From an uncultured Roseburia sp. (GTDB lineage Bacteria > Bacillota > Clostridia > Lachnospirales > Lachnospiraceae): a stretch of DNA of 64,000 bases. Positions 45,204-53,466 of this stretch are shown in pieces. Below the pieces are notes generated by a model. The model was not told the DNA's origin and did no database searches. It saw only the letters and a list, made by a program, of their open reading frames with translations. The stretch covers positions 1-64,000 of the forward strand of contig CAMAKU010000002.1 of NCBI GenBank assembly GCA_945836255.1, written 5' to 3'. Made by a program: the position numbers and the translations under genes. Position 1 is the stretch's first letter, and each line of letters begins with the position of its first letter.

Positions 45204-46730
45204 GTGAAATTATATGCATCAGTTTACATTGGTTCAAATGAAATCATTCTTAAAGTTTTTAAGGTGACTGCAGAGAAGCGTTTGAAGGAACTTGACTGTC
45301 TCCGCACACCCATTGACGTGGCGCAGGACATTTATGTTTCGGAAGAACTAAAAAAAGAGACAATCAATCGCTTGTGTAATGTCTTAAATGACATGAAAAA
45401 GACAATCGCTATGTATCAGATCAAGGATTATGAGGTGTATGCCGGTTCCTCTTTTCATGGAGCAAAAAATCGTTTCTTTGTGTTAGAGCAAATCAAACTT
45501 CGTACGGGAATTCAGGTTGTGATGCTCAGTAATTCAGAGCATCGTTTCCTCAGTTATAGAGCAGTTGCATCTTTGGATACTTTTGAACAGATGGTTTCGG
45601 AAAGTGCTGCAATTGTAGATATTGGTGGGGCAGGACTGCAGATTACGCTGTTTCAAAAGGGAAAAGTCAAAACCACACAACATATTATGTTGGGAACCGT
45701 TATGATGAGTGAGAATATGAAGCGCTTGTCCTATATGACCAATTATAAAGAGCAGGTTGCCCAGGTGATGTATAAAGAACTTGAGACGTTTGTCACCATG
45801 TATATGGCGGATATTAAGGTAAAGTATCTGATTATCCTAGGGGATTATGTGTCTACCTTAATGGAACATTCGTCAGAATACCGGATAACGGAGCCGGTCA
45901 AATTGGAACAATACATCAAATTTCTGACAGATATTAATAAGGATGTGCTATCCAATACCGTGCAGGAAATTGATATTTTGAATGCCCATGAGGAACTGGT
46001 AGAGCCGTTTTTGATGCTGCATCGCGCCATTGCTGAGATGATACCTGCCAAATATGTATATATTTCCGGTGTGTCCGTCAACGAAGGGATGGCATATCAT
46101 TATCTGGCACCCAAGAAATACCTGAAGGTCACGCATGATTTTGACGAGGATATTTTGTCTGCGGCATGGTCGATTGCAAAACGATATGGAAGTTATCAAC
46201 CACATTTGAAGGCGCTTGATAGTATATCTGTACAGATTTTTGACGTGATGCGCAAATACCATGGCCTTGGCAAGCGCCAGCGGCTTCTGATGCGCCTGGT
46301 TGCCATATTACACGACTGCGGCAAATATATCAGCATCTCTGATGCATCTATCTGTTCTTATACGATTGTCATGTCATCGGAAATCCTTGGCTTGACCCAT
46401 AAGGAACGGGAAATGGTGGCGACAGTTGTTTCCTTGAACCGCAAGCAATTGGAAGGATATGACAGTCTGGCAGACCGCTTCACGGTGGATGAGTATATGA
46501 CGGTGGTCAAACTGCTTGCCATACTTAAGGTGGCAAATGCATTAGATCGTAGCCATAAACAAAAATTTAAGAATATTAAGATGGCTGTGCGCGACGACAA
46601 ATTACATATCACGATGGAGACGAAAGATTCTATTGCTCTGGAGAAGGGTATGTTTGAAGAAAAAGCAGACTTTTTTGAAAAGGTCTTTTCTGTTCGTCCG
46701 ATTCTTCGTGAACAGCGCATTTTTGAGTAA
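45204..46730 (+). CDS. Ppx/GppA-like phosphatase with C-terminal HD domain
   Basis: This is a likely exopolyphosphatase or (p)ppGpp-related phosphatase. The N-terminal actin-like fold has 'ASVYIGSNEIILKVF' and 'AAIVDIGGAGLQITLFQKGKV' (a phosphate-binding loop), and the C-terminal HD-type domain has 'LVAILHDCGKYIS' and 'ALDRSHKQKF'. The catalytic acidic residue is not clear by eye. The GGGGGG site abuts ATG 45198; GTG 45204 has better spacing. It lies 15 bases before ppk, so the pair probably balances polyphosphate. Confidence 0.85.
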   Translation: MKLYASVYIGSNEIILKVFKVTAEKRLKELDCLRTPIDVAQDIYVSEELKKETINRLCNVLNDMKKTIAMYQIKDYEVYAGSSFHGAKNRFFVLEQIKLRTGIQVVMLSNSEHRFLSYRAVASLDTFEQMVSESAAIVDIGGAGLQITLFQKGKVKTTQHIMLGTVMMSENMKRLSYMTNYKEQVAQVMYKELETFVTMYMADIKVKYLIILGDYVSTLMEHSSEYRITEPVKLEQYIKFLTDINKDVLSNTVQEIDILNAHEELVEPFLMLHRAIAEMIPAKYVYISGVSVNEGMAYHYLAPKKYLKVTHDFDEDILSAAWSIAKRYGSYQPHLKALDSISVQIFDVMRKYHGLGKRQRLLMRLVAILHDCGKYISISDASICSYTIVMSSEILGLTHKEREMVATVVSLNRKQLEGYDSLADRFTVDEYMTVVKLLAILKVANALDRSHKQKFKNIKMAVRDDKLHITMETKDSIALEKGMFEEKADFFEKVFSVRPILREQRIFE

Positions 46731-46745
46731 GCAGGAGAGTATGAT

Positions 46746-48917
46746 ATGAGTAAAAAGGAGCAATTTAAGAATCCCACGTTTTATGATAATCGGGAACTGA
46801 GTTGGATCAAATTTGAACACCGTGTGCTGGATGAGTCAAAAGACAAGAACATTCCTATCTTGGACCGGTTGAAGTTTGTGAGCATCACCTCGTCCAATCT
46901 GGATGAATTTTTTATGGTTCGCGTGGCGTCGCTTAAGGATATGGAACACGCCGGATATAAGAAAAAGGATATTGCCGGTATGACACCGACAAAGCAGTTG
47001 CAGGAGATCAATACGGCAGTGCATGCCCTGGTGGAGAAGCAGTATCATACATATAATCGGTCGCTTATGCCGCTTTTGCGCAAACAGGGAATCAATATCA
47101 TCGGCGCACATGAGGATTTAAATGAGGAACAGAGTGATTTTGTAGACCGTTATTTTCAGGAGCAGGTCTATCCGGTACTGACCCCCATGGCAGTGGACGC
47201 TTCCCGACCGTTTCCGCTGGTGCGCAATAAGACCTTGAACATTGCTGCCTTGATTCAATCCAAGAATCCGGATTCCAAGTTACAGCAGGGGAGCAGACAG
47301 GAACTGGAATTTGCCACCGTGCAGGTTCCGTCAGTGCTGCCGCGTCTGATTCCCATTCCGTCAGCACAGGGGGAGCGCTATACCTTTACCCTGTTGGAAC
47401 AGATTATTGAGAAAAATATCGACAAGTTGTTTTTGAACTATGATGTGGTGTGCGCCTATCCCTATCGTATCATGCGAAATGCGGATTTGTCTTTTGATGA
47501 AGACGAGGCATCTGACTTGCTCAAAGAGATACAGAAGCAGTTGGTAAAAAGACAGTGGGGCGAAGTGATTCGTCTGGAGATTGAGCACAAAGCCGACAAA
47601 CGTCTGCTAAAGACTTTGGCAGAAAAACTGGAAGTACGGGAAGAGGAAATCTATCGGATCAACGGACCCATCGATCTGACCTTTCTCATGAAGATGTATG
47701 GTCTGGCCGGATGTGATGATCTGAGAGAAAAGCCGTTTGTTCCTCAGAAGAATCCGCGGATTGCAGAGGACACGAATCTCTTTACTGAGATTAAGAAAGG
47801 AGATATCTTCCTGACACATCCTTATGAGACCTTTGATCCGGTGGTGGATTTCATCAAGCAGGCGGCAGTGGACCCGGATGTGCTTGCCATCAAGCAGACC
47901 CTTTACCGTGTCAGCGGTAATTCCCCAATTATTGCAGCACTGGCGAAAGCAGCAGAAAATGGTAAGCAGGTTACGGTACTGGTGGAATTAAAAGCCAGAT
48001 TTGATGAGGAAAATAATATCGTCTGGGCAAAGAAATTGGAAAAAGCGGGCTGTCATGTCATCTATGGTCTGGTGGGACTCAAGACCCACTGTAAGATTGC
48101 ACTGGTGGTTCGCAGAGAGGAAGATTCCATTACCCGTTATGTGCATCTTGGCACGGGTAATTACAATGACTCTACGGCAAAACTCTATACAGATTGCGGT
48201 ATCTTTACCTGTGCGGAGAGTTTTGGGGAAGACGCAACTGCGGTATTCAATATGTTATCCGGTTATTCGGAACCGGCACGCTGGAATAAGTTGATTGTGG
48301 CACCAATCTGGTTGCGGAATCATTTTATATCCTTGATTCAGCGGGAGATTGCCAATGCAAAAGAGGGCAAGCCGGCCTATATTGTAGCCAAGATGAATTC
48401 ACTTTGTGATCGTGAAATCATTGAGAATCTCTACGAGGCATCGGCTGCCGGCGTCCAGATTTATCTGGTCATCCGCGGTATCTGCTGCCTGCGCACCGGT
48501 ATTGACGGAATCAGTGAAAATATTCATGTAACTTCCATTGTGGGTACTTTTCTGGAGCACAGCCGGATTTTCTACTTTTATAATGACGGGCAGGAAGATA
48601 TCTATATGGGCAGTGCTGACTGGATGCCCCGGAATCTGGATCGCCGTGTGGAGATTCTGTTTCCAATCGAGGATGAGACCATCAAAGCACGGATCAAACA
48701 TATTCTGGATGTCCTGTTAAAAGATAACCTCAAAGCATATGTGATGCGCGCCGACGGTACATACAGTCGTAGCAGCAGACGAGGCAAGGCGACAGTAGGA
48801 GCACAGATGCAGTTCTGCAAAGAGGCGATGGTTCGCCCGCAGAAAGAGGAGCAGACCTGGAAAGGCAGACGATTTATCCCGGTGTGGGCGTTTGAGGATG
48901 AGAAAGATGAATCGTAA
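46746..48917 (+). CDS. ppk: Polyphosphate kinase (PPK1)
   Basis: PPK1 reversibly makes polyphosphate from ATP. The family blocks are present: 'NRELSWIKFEHRVLDE' at the N-terminus, 'SSNLDEFFMVRVASLK', 'LLHPYETFDP'-type 'FLTHPYETFDPVVDF', the phospho-His region 'LKTHCKIALVVRRE' and 'HLGTGNYNDSTAKLYTD', and 'GSADWMPRNLDRRVE'. Length (723) is typical. A HAD-phosphatase gene overlaps its 3' end. Confidence 0.97.
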   Translation: MSKKEQFKNPTFYDNRELSWIKFEHRVLDESKDKNIPILDRLKFVSITSSNLDEFFMVRVASLKDMEHAGYKKKDIAGMTPTKQLQEINTAVHALVEKQYHTYNRSLMPLLRKQGINIIGAHEDLNEEQSDFVDRYFQEQVYPVLTPMAVDASRPFPLVRNKTLNIAALIQSKNPDSKLQQGSRQELEFATVQVPSVLPRLIPIPSAQGERYTFTLLEQIIEKNIDKLFLNYDVVCAYPYRIMRNADLSFDEDEASDLLKEIQKQLVKRQWGEVIRLEIEHKADKRLLKTLAEKLEVREEEIYRINGPIDLTFLMKMYGLAGCDDLREKPFVPQKNPRIAEDTNLFTEIKKGDIFLTHPYETFDPVVDFIKQAAVDPDVLAIKQTLYRVSGNSPIIAALAKAAENGKQVTVLVELKARFDEENNIVWAKKLEKAGCHVIYGLVGLKTHCKIALVVRREEDSITRYVHLGTGNYNDSTAKLYTDCGIFTCAESFGEDATAVFNMLSGYSEPARWNKLIVAPIWLRNHFISLIQREIANAKEGKPAYIVAKMNSLCDREIIENLYEASAAGVQIYLVIRGICCLRTGIDGISENIHVTSIVGTFLEHSRIFYFYNDGQEDIYMGSADWMPRNLDRRVEILFPIEDETIKARIKHILDVLLKDNLKAYVMRADGTYSRSSRRGKATVGAQMQFCKEAMVRPQKEEQTWKGRRFIPVWAFEDEKDES

Positions 48918-49719
48918 AATTCTATTTGTGGATTATGATGATACGCTACTCTGTTCGGATAAGAGCGTGACAGCGGAGAATCGAAAGGCATTGTTGGAGG
49001 TATTAGCGGCAGGACATTATCTTGCCTTTACCACCGGACGGCCCTTACATGGGGCCAAGGTGTTCTTTGACCGGCTTGATTTGCCTAGGGATCACTGCTA
49101 TTTGTTGTGCTATCAAGGATGTGTCCTCTATGATCTTGCCAGGCAAGAGACGGTGATGTCAAAAACAATGGATTCGGATGCGCTGGGGGCTTTGATTGCA
49201 TTGTTGCAGGAGCGGGACATCTATTATCAGGCGTTTGCATTGGATCGGTTCTATTGCCCGGCATATACCGAAGTGACACGTCGCTACTGTGAGAATACCC
49301 GGGAACCTTATGAGGTATTGAAGACGCCGGAGCAGTTGTTGGAACAAAAGATATACAAAGTAATGGCCATAGATTTTTATGACAGACGTCCTCTGGCAGC
49401 TTTGCAACAGCAGGTGACATCGGATCCGATCTTTCCGTTTCAGAGTTTTTTCTCCAGTCCTTGGTTCTATGAATTTTGTGCCAAGGGGCAGGATAAAGGC
49501 AGCGGACTGCGCTATCTGGCAGATGTGCTGTGTATTCCCCGCTCCGATACGATTGCAGTGGGGGATGAGGAAAATGATATTCCCATGATTGAGGCGGCAG
49601 GGATTGGTGTGGCGATGTGCAATGCCAGAGATGAGATCAAGGCACATGCGGATGTTGTCACGACGAGGGATAACAATCACAGCGGTGTGGCAGAAGTCAT
49701 CCGGCGGTATCTGTTGTAG
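48907..49719 (+). CDS. Cof-type HAD-superfamily phosphatase
   Basis: This is a cytosolic small-molecule phosphatase of the Cof/YbjI type. HAD motif I is 'FVDYDDTLLCSDKSVT', motif II 'AFTTGRP', motif III a Lys in 'KGQDKGSGLRYL' and motif IV 'AVGDEENDIPMIEAAGIGVAMCNA'. The tracked TTG 48892 lies inside ppk; ATG 48907 gives the normal N-terminus and overlaps ppk by 11 bases. The substrate (sugar or cofactor phosphate) is unknown. Confidence 0.9.
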   Translation: MNRKILFVDYDDTLLCSDKSVTAENRKALLEVLAAGHYLAFTTGRPLHGAKVFFDRLDLPRDHCYLLCYQGCVLYDLARQETVMSKTMDSDALGALIALLQERDIYYQAFALDRFYCPAYTEVTRRYCENTREPYEVLKTPEQLLEQKIYKVMAIDFYDRRPLAALQQQVTSDPIFPFQSFFSSPWFYEFCAKGQDKGSGLRYLADVLCIPRSDTIAVGDEENDIPMIEAAGIGVAMCNARDEIKAHADVVTTRDNNHSGVAEVIRRYLL

Positions 49720-49804
49720 CAGCGGAATTGTCTCGCAAGAGTGGATATTTCCGTGGAAATTGTGGATGAGAACGATTGCATACACAAGATATTGTGCTTT
49801 CGTA

Positions 49805-49833
49805 TTGATTTTCTCCAAAACTCATGCTATATT
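49805..49833 (+). promoter_or_regulatory. Candidate promoter of the orphan unit at 49.9 kb
   Basis: TTGATT and TATATT are separated by exactly 17 bases, with AT-rich flanks. The 85 bases between the HAD gene stop (49719) and this promoter hold only small hairpins (for example ATTTCC-GT-GGAAAT) and no gene that I can see. Confidence 0.5.
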
Positions 49834-49890
49834 ATAATAAAGTATTGGAAGAATACTTAGAAACCACTTAAAATATGCACCAAGGAGGGG

Positions 49891-50136
49891 ATCAAAGCTA
49901 TCGTATTTGATGAGTATTTTAAGGTTTCGGCAGTAGCCGAGTATTCCGGTTCCGAAGATTCTGGCCAAGGACATTTGTTTTGGAATTCGCGAAGAAAGGA
50001 ATCTTCTGGAGAATTCGGAAGCATATTCAGAACCGCCTGTGATGAATTGAAACAACAATCAGGCAACACACACCAAACAGAGGGTTATGCCTCTAACATG
50101 AATGTCAGTTTTGTACAAATGGCATTCATCAAATAG
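49891..50136 (+). CDS. Candidate small orphan ORF without a standard start codon
   Basis: This frame is open from 49861 to TAG 50134 and encodes about 81 residues (…'FDEYFKVSAVAEYSGSEDS', 'GQGHLFWNSRRKESSGEFG'…) with no ATG, GTG or TTG near its 5' end; the only candidates are ATC codons at 49891 or 49900. A strong AAGGAGGGG lies at 49882-49890. It is bounded by a promoter and by a very strong terminator at 50155, and is absent from the ORF track for lack of a start. It may be a real small protein with a non-canonical start, a gene with a start mutation or sequencing error, or a structured RNA (an ATGAATG/CATTCAT hairpin lies at its 3' end). No family is recognised. Confidence 0.4.
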   Translation: MKAIVFDEYFKVSAVAEYSGSEDSGQGHLFWNSRRKESSGEFGSIFRTACDELKQQSGNTHQTEGYASNMNVSFVQMAFIK

Positions 50137-50154
50137 TCGTTTGTGGCTAAGAAG

Positions 50155-50215
50155 AAACACCCGGTAGTTGAAGTGGCGCAGGGATGCGCAGTTTCAACTA
50201 CCGGGTGTTTTTTGC
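50155..50215 (+). terminator. Very strong intrinsic terminator of the orphan unit
   Basis: An 18-bp outer stem (AAACACCCGGTAGTTGAA with its complement) and an inner GGCGCA...TGCGC hairpin are followed by TTTTTT. Such a large terminator implies an actively transcribed unit upstream. Confidence 0.93.
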
Positions 50216-50232
50216 AATTATGAAAAAAATAG

Positions 50233-50261
50233 TTGACGTCTCGCAGATTGTGTGATAGAGT
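50233..50261 (+). promoter_or_regulatory. Promoter of infC-rpmI-rplT
   Basis: TTGACG and TAGAGT are separated by 17 bases. Transcription would start near 50268 and give a ~165-base leader. Confidence 0.6.
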
Positions 50262-50267
50262 ATTCAT

Positions 50268-50434
50268 GTTGTAAAACAAAGTAGAGTATCCACTCTCACC
50301 TGAGCACAGCGGTGACTCAGCGTTTATATTCCGACTTTTTTATGAATTGTTGCGAGTTTGATTGTGGATAGTCTGCCTATCCACTTTTTTTTTGCAATTT
50401 TCGAATTGCCAATCTTATTTGGAGGTATAAGACC
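50268..50434 (+). promoter_or_regulatory. infC leader with attenuator (L20-leader type)
   Basis: The leader contains an intrinsic terminator at 50364-50393 (GTGGATAG / CTATCCAC plus nine T). The segment TATCCAC occurs a second time upstream at 50287-50293, where it can pair with GTGGATA and break the terminator. Upstream there are also AGAGT...ACTCT and the overlapping TCACC...GGTGA and CTGAG...CTCAG pairings, i.e. mutually exclusive folds. In Firmicutes this operon is known to be repressed by L20 through such a leader; the match here is by arrangement and pairing, not by a covariance search. Confidence 0.75.
50364..50393 (+). terminator. Attenuator terminator in the infC leader
   Basis: An 8-bp stem GTGGATAG / CTATCCAC with loop TCTGC is followed by nine T residues, 41 bases before the infC start codon. 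Confidence 0.9.
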
Positions 50435-50941
50435 ATTAGCGATTTAATGATTAACGAGCAGATCAGAGACAGAGAGATTCGTCTGATTGGTTCAAACGGA
50501 GAACAGCTTGGCATTATGTCAGCAAAAGAAGCAATGAAATTGGCAGAGGAAGCAGAACTTGATCTGGTCAAGATCGCTCCGAATGCGAAGCCGCCAGTGT
50601 GCAAGATTATCGATTACGGTAAGTACCGCTATGAACTTGCCCGCAAGGAAAAGGAAGCAAAGAAGAAGCAGAAGACTGTTGAAATCAAGGAGATTCGCTT
50701 GTCGCCAAACATTGATACCAACGATTTGAACACGAAGGTCAATGCAGCCAAGAAGTTTATCGCCAAGGGGAATAAGGTCAAGATTACCTTACGTTTCCGT
50801 GGTCGTGAGATGGCACATATCGCTCACAGCAAACACATTTTAGATGATTTTGCAAAAGAGGTCGAGGATGTTGCAGTAGTGGAGAAAGCACCAAAGCAGG
50901 AAGGCAGAAGCATCAGCATGGTGTTGGCAGAGAAGAGATAA
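50435..50941 (+). CDS. infC: Translation initiation factor IF-3 (AUU start)
   Basis: IF-3 binds the 30S subunit and monitors start-codon choice. 'MINEQIRDREIRLIG', 'LAEEAELDLVKIAPNAKPPVCKIIDYGKYRYE' (in parts) and the C-terminal 'KVKITLRFRGREMAH' are diagnostic. The tracked ATG 50447 lacks a suitably placed SD; ATT 50435 is in frame, nine bases after GGAGG, and gives the N-terminus M-S-D-L-M-I-N-E. AUU starts in infC are known to let IF-3 control its own synthesis. The gene heads infC-rpmI-rplT. Confidence 0.95.
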   Translation: MSDLMINEQIRDREIRLIGSNGEQLGIMSAKEAMKLAEEAELDLVKIAPNAKPPVCKIIDYGKYRYELARKEKEAKKKQKTVEIKEIRLSPNIDTNDLNTKVNAAKKFIAKGNKVKITLRFRGREMAHIAHSKHILDDFAKEVEDVAVVEKAPKQEGRSISMVLAEKR

Positions 50942-50959
50942 TTTAAGGAGGAAAATAAA

Positions 50960-51157
50960 ATGCCAAAAATTAAGACAAAAAGAGCAGCTGCAAAGCGTTT
51001 TTCTACAACGGGAACAGGAAAGTTAAAGAGAAATAAAGCTTATAAGAGCCATATCTTAACCAAGAAGACAACCAAGAGAAAGAGAAATCTCAGAAAGTCA
51101 GCAATGACAGATGCAACGAATGTTAAGAATATGAAGAAGGTTTTACCTTACTGCTAA
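50960..51157 (+). CDS. rpmI: Ribosomal protein L35
   Basis: L35 is a small basic 50S protein. '[36 protein letters not shown]' pattern (short motifs [10 protein letters not shown] and AYKSHIL) is diagnostic; length 65. It has an AAGGAGG site and lies between infC and rplT as usual. Confidence 0.98.
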   Translation: MPKIKTKRAAAKRFSTTGTGKLKRNKAYKSHILTKKTTKRKRNLRKSAMTDATNVKNMKKVLPYC

Positions 51158-51184
51158 TTGATAGGTTAAGAGGAGGAAAGTAAA

Positions 51185-51541
51185 ATGGCAAGAGTGAAAG
51201 GCGGATTAAACGCTAAGAAGAAGCATAATAGAGTATTGAAGATGGCTAAGGGTTACAGAGGTGCAAGATCTAAGCAGTACCGTGTAGCAAAGCAGTCTGT
51301 TATGAGAGCTTTGACAAGTTCTTATGCAGGTAGAAAGCAGAGAAAGAGACAGATGCGTCAGTTATGGATTGCACGTATCAATGCTGCTGCAAGATTAAAT
51401 GGTTTGTCTTACAGCAAGTTCATGTATGGTCTGAAACTTGCAGGCGTTGAGATGAACCGTAAGATGTTAGCAGAGATGGCTGTAAACGATGCAGCGTCTT
51501 TTGCAGAGTTGGTTGAACTGGCTAAGACAAAGGTTGCCTAA
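51185..51541 (+). CDS. rplT: Ribosomal protein L20
   Basis: L20 is an early 23S rRNA-binding assembly protein and the likely repressor of this operon's leader. '[19 protein letters not shown]', '[15 protein letters not shown]' and '[13 protein letters not shown]' are diagnostic; length 118. A terminator follows. Confidence 0.98.
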   Translation: MARVKGGLNAKKKHNRVLKMAKGYRGARSKQYRVAKQSVMRALTSSYAGRKQRKRQMRQLWIARINAAARLNGLSYSKFMYGLKLAGVEMNRKMLAEMAVNDAASFAELVELAKTKVA

Positions 51542-51556
51542 GAAGACGATTGAGAT

Positions 51557-51588
51557 ATCCCGGGACAAGTTTCCGGGATTCTTTTTTT
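51557..51588 (+). terminator. Intrinsic terminator after rplT
   Basis: ATCCCGG / CCGGGAT stem with a 9-base loop followed, after TC, by seven T residues. Confidence 0.9.
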
Positions 51589-51614
51589 ATCAGAAACGCT
51601 GCGTGAAATAATGG

Positions 51615-51643
51615 TTTCCATATTTCAGGGAATGTGTTATACT
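51615..51643 (+). promoter_or_regulatory. Candidate promoter of galE
   Basis: A good -10 TATACT is preceded at 17 bases by a weak -35 TTTCCA; galE starts 56 bases downstream. Confidence 0.45.
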
Positions 51644-51698
51644 ATCTGAGGTAGTATATTTCATTGAGAATTTTTACGGGGTTAAAGGAGGAAAGAAT

Positions 51699-52715
51699 AT
51701 GGCAATCTTGGTTACAGGAGGCGCCGGCTATATCGGTAGCCATACATGTGTGGAACTGCTGCAGGCGGGATATGAGGTTGTGGTTCTTGACAATTTGTCG
51801 AATGCCAGTGAGAAGTCGTTGGATCGTGTGCGGGCGATTACCGGCAAGGATGTTACCTTTTACAAGGGAGATATTTTAGATCGTGATCTGCTGAATCAGA
51901 TTATGGATCGGGAGACGATTACTTGTTGTATTCATTTCGCAGGGCTTAAGGCTGTAGGTGAGTCGGTTGCGAAGCCGTGGGAATACTACAATAATAATAT
52001 TGCAGGCACCTTGACCTTGGTAGATGTGATGCGTCAACACGGTGTAAAGAATATTATTTTCTCATCATCTGCAACGGTCTATGGTAATCCGGCAGTGATT
52101 CCGATTACGGAAGAGTGCCCCAAGGGACAGTGTACCAATCCTTATGGCTGGACCAAGTCCATGTTGGAACAGATTCTGACGGATATGCAGAAGGCAGATC
52201 CGGAGTGGAATGTGATTCTGCTGCGCTACTTCAATCCGATCGGTGCGCATCCAAGCGGCACTATGGGAGAGAATCCCAATGGTATCCCCAATAACCTGAT
52301 GCCATATATTACCCAGGTGGCTGTGGGTAAATTAAAAGAACTGGGCGTCTTTGGTAATGATTATGATACGCCGGACGGCACCGGAGTCAGAGACTATATC
52401 CATGTGGTGGACCTTGCCATCGGTCATGTTAAGGCGTTGAAGAAGATTGAAGAGAAGGCAGGACTGTGTATTTACAATCTGGGAACCGGTGTGGGTTACA
52501 GTGTGCTGGACATTGTGAAGAATTTCGAGGAAGCAACGGGTGTAGAAATCCCCTATGTGATCAAACCGAGACGTGCCGGTGATATTGCAACCTGTTATGC
52601 GGATGCCACCAAGGCGAAGGAAGAACTGGGCTGGACGGCGCAGTACGGCATCAAAGAGATGTGTGCAGATTCCTGGAGATGGCAGAAGAATAATCCAAAC
52701 GGCTATGAGGACTAA
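51699..52715 (+). CDS. galE: UDP-glucose 4-epimerase
   Basis: GalE interconverts UDP-glucose and UDP-galactose for galactose use and surface glycans. The NAD site '[18 protein letters not shown]', the Ser in '[11 protein letters not shown]', the catalytic Tyr/Lys in '[14 protein letters not shown]' and '[18 protein letters not shown]' are intact. Length (338) is normal. It appears to be a single-gene unit with an AAAGGAGG site. Confidence 0.97.
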   Translation: MAILVTGGAGYIGSHTCVELLQAGYEVVVLDNLSNASEKSLDRVRAITGKDVTFYKGDILDRDLLNQIMDRETITCCIHFAGLKAVGESVAKPWEYYNNNIAGTLTLVDVMRQHGVKNIIFSSSATVYGNPAVIPITEECPKGQCTNPYGWTKSMLEQILTDMQKADPEWNVILLRYFNPIGAHPSGTMGENPNGIPNNLMPYITQVAVGKLKELGVFGNDYDTPDGTGVRDYIHVVDLAIGHVKALKKIEEKAGLCIYNLGTGVGYSVLDIVKNFEEATGVEIPYVIKPRRAGDIATCYADATKAKEELGWTAQYGIKEMCADSWRWQKNNPNGYED

Positions 52716-52742
52716 AATATTTAAAATATTTTAAAAAAGTAC

Positions 52743-52770
52743 TTGACGGATGTATGTCGTTTGGTATATC
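52743..52770 (+). promoter_or_regulatory. Promoter of the tRNA-Glu gene
   Basis: TTGACG and TATATC are separated by 16 bases; the tRNA begins 38 bases after the -10. Confidence 0.6.
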
Positions 52771-52807
52771 ATTGTCTTGTTGTCGCGGTGCGGTGACAAG
52801 ACGTTAT

Positions 52808-52879
52808 GGTTCGTTGGTCAAGCGGTTAAGACGCCGCCCTCTCACGGCGGAATCAGGGGTTCGATTCCCCTACGAACTG
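52808..52879 (+). tRNA. tRNA-Glu (anticodon CTC)
   Basis: The 7-bp acceptor stem GGTTCGT/ACGAACT (one G-U), a D arm 'TGGTCAAGCGGTTAAGA', an anticodon stem CCGCC/GGCGG with loop CTCTCAC (anticodon CTC reading GAG), and a T arm AGGGG-TTCGATT-CCCCT are all visible. CCA is not encoded; the discriminator is G. It is a lone tRNA with its own promoter and terminator. Confidence 0.95.
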
Positions 52880-52907
52880 TTGACAGCAAGTTGATATTGT
52901 TGCTAGA

Positions 52908-52942
52908 TTGAGAGTGGACAGATGTCCACTCTCAATTTTTTA
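52908..52942 (+). terminator. Intrinsic terminator after tRNA-Glu
   Basis: A perfect 13-bp stem TTGAGAGTGGACA with its complement and a 2-base (effectively 4-base) loop is followed by TTTTT. It lies directly before rimP and contains the false start of the tracked ORF at 52922. Confidence 0.92.
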
Positions 52943-52963
52943 AAGAAAAGGTGGTGGAAGCAT

Positions 52964-53431
52964 ATGTCGCAAAGAGAGCAGTACGAAAGCAAAACAGAAG
53001 AATTGATACAGCCGATTCTGGATGAGATGGGATTTGAACTGGTGGATGTGGAATATGTGAAAGAGGGTCAGGAATATTTCCTTCGGGCATATATTGATAA
53101 GCCGGGAGGAATTACCATTGACGATTGTGTGGATGTCAGTAAACGGATGAATCCAATCTTAGATGAACTGGATTACATATCCGGCGCTTACACATTTGAA
53201 GTTAGTTCCCCCGGTCTTGGGAGACCACTGAAGAAGCCGAAAGATTATGAGCGCAGCATGGGGAAGGAACTGGAGATCCGCACGTATCAGGCAATTGAAC
53301 GGCAGAAAGAATTTTATGGTGTGCTTACGGCATATGATGAGAAGACGGTGACAATCACCACAGAAGATGATCAGACATTGGTATTTGATAAGTCAGACAT
53401 TGCATTGATTCGTCTGGCATTTGATTTTTAG
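52964..53431 (+). CDS. rimP: Ribosome maturation factor RimP
   Basis: RimP assists 30S maturation. 'IQPILDEMGFELVDVEYVKEG', 'LRAYIDKPGGITIDDCVDVSK' and 'YTFEVSSPGLGRPLK' are diagnostic. The tracked ATG 52922 lies within the tRNA terminator; ATG 52964 behind AAAGGTGG gives 155 residues with the expected N-terminus. It heads rimP-nusA-ylxR-ylxQ-infB. Confidence 0.96.
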   Translation: MSQREQYESKTEELIQPILDEMGFELVDVEYVKEGQEYFLRAYIDKPGGITIDDCVDVSKRMNPILDELDYISGAYTFEVSSPGLGRPLKKPKDYERSMGKELEIRTYQAIERQKEFYGVLTAYDEKTVTITTEDDQTLVFDKSDIALIRLAFDF

Positions 53432-53466
53432 CGTACGATAACAAGGAAAATAGGAGGAAAATAAGA

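Noticed and set aside
49822-50069. Minus-strand ORFs opposite the orphan unit
   Set aside because: There is no SD or promoter on that strand, whereas the + strand has promoter, SD and terminator in register.
50296-50319. H-type pseudoknot in the infC leader (TCACC/GGTGA with TGAG/CTCA)
   Set aside because: The order is right, but the connecting loops would have zero length, so both stems probably cannot form together; treated as alternative hairpins.
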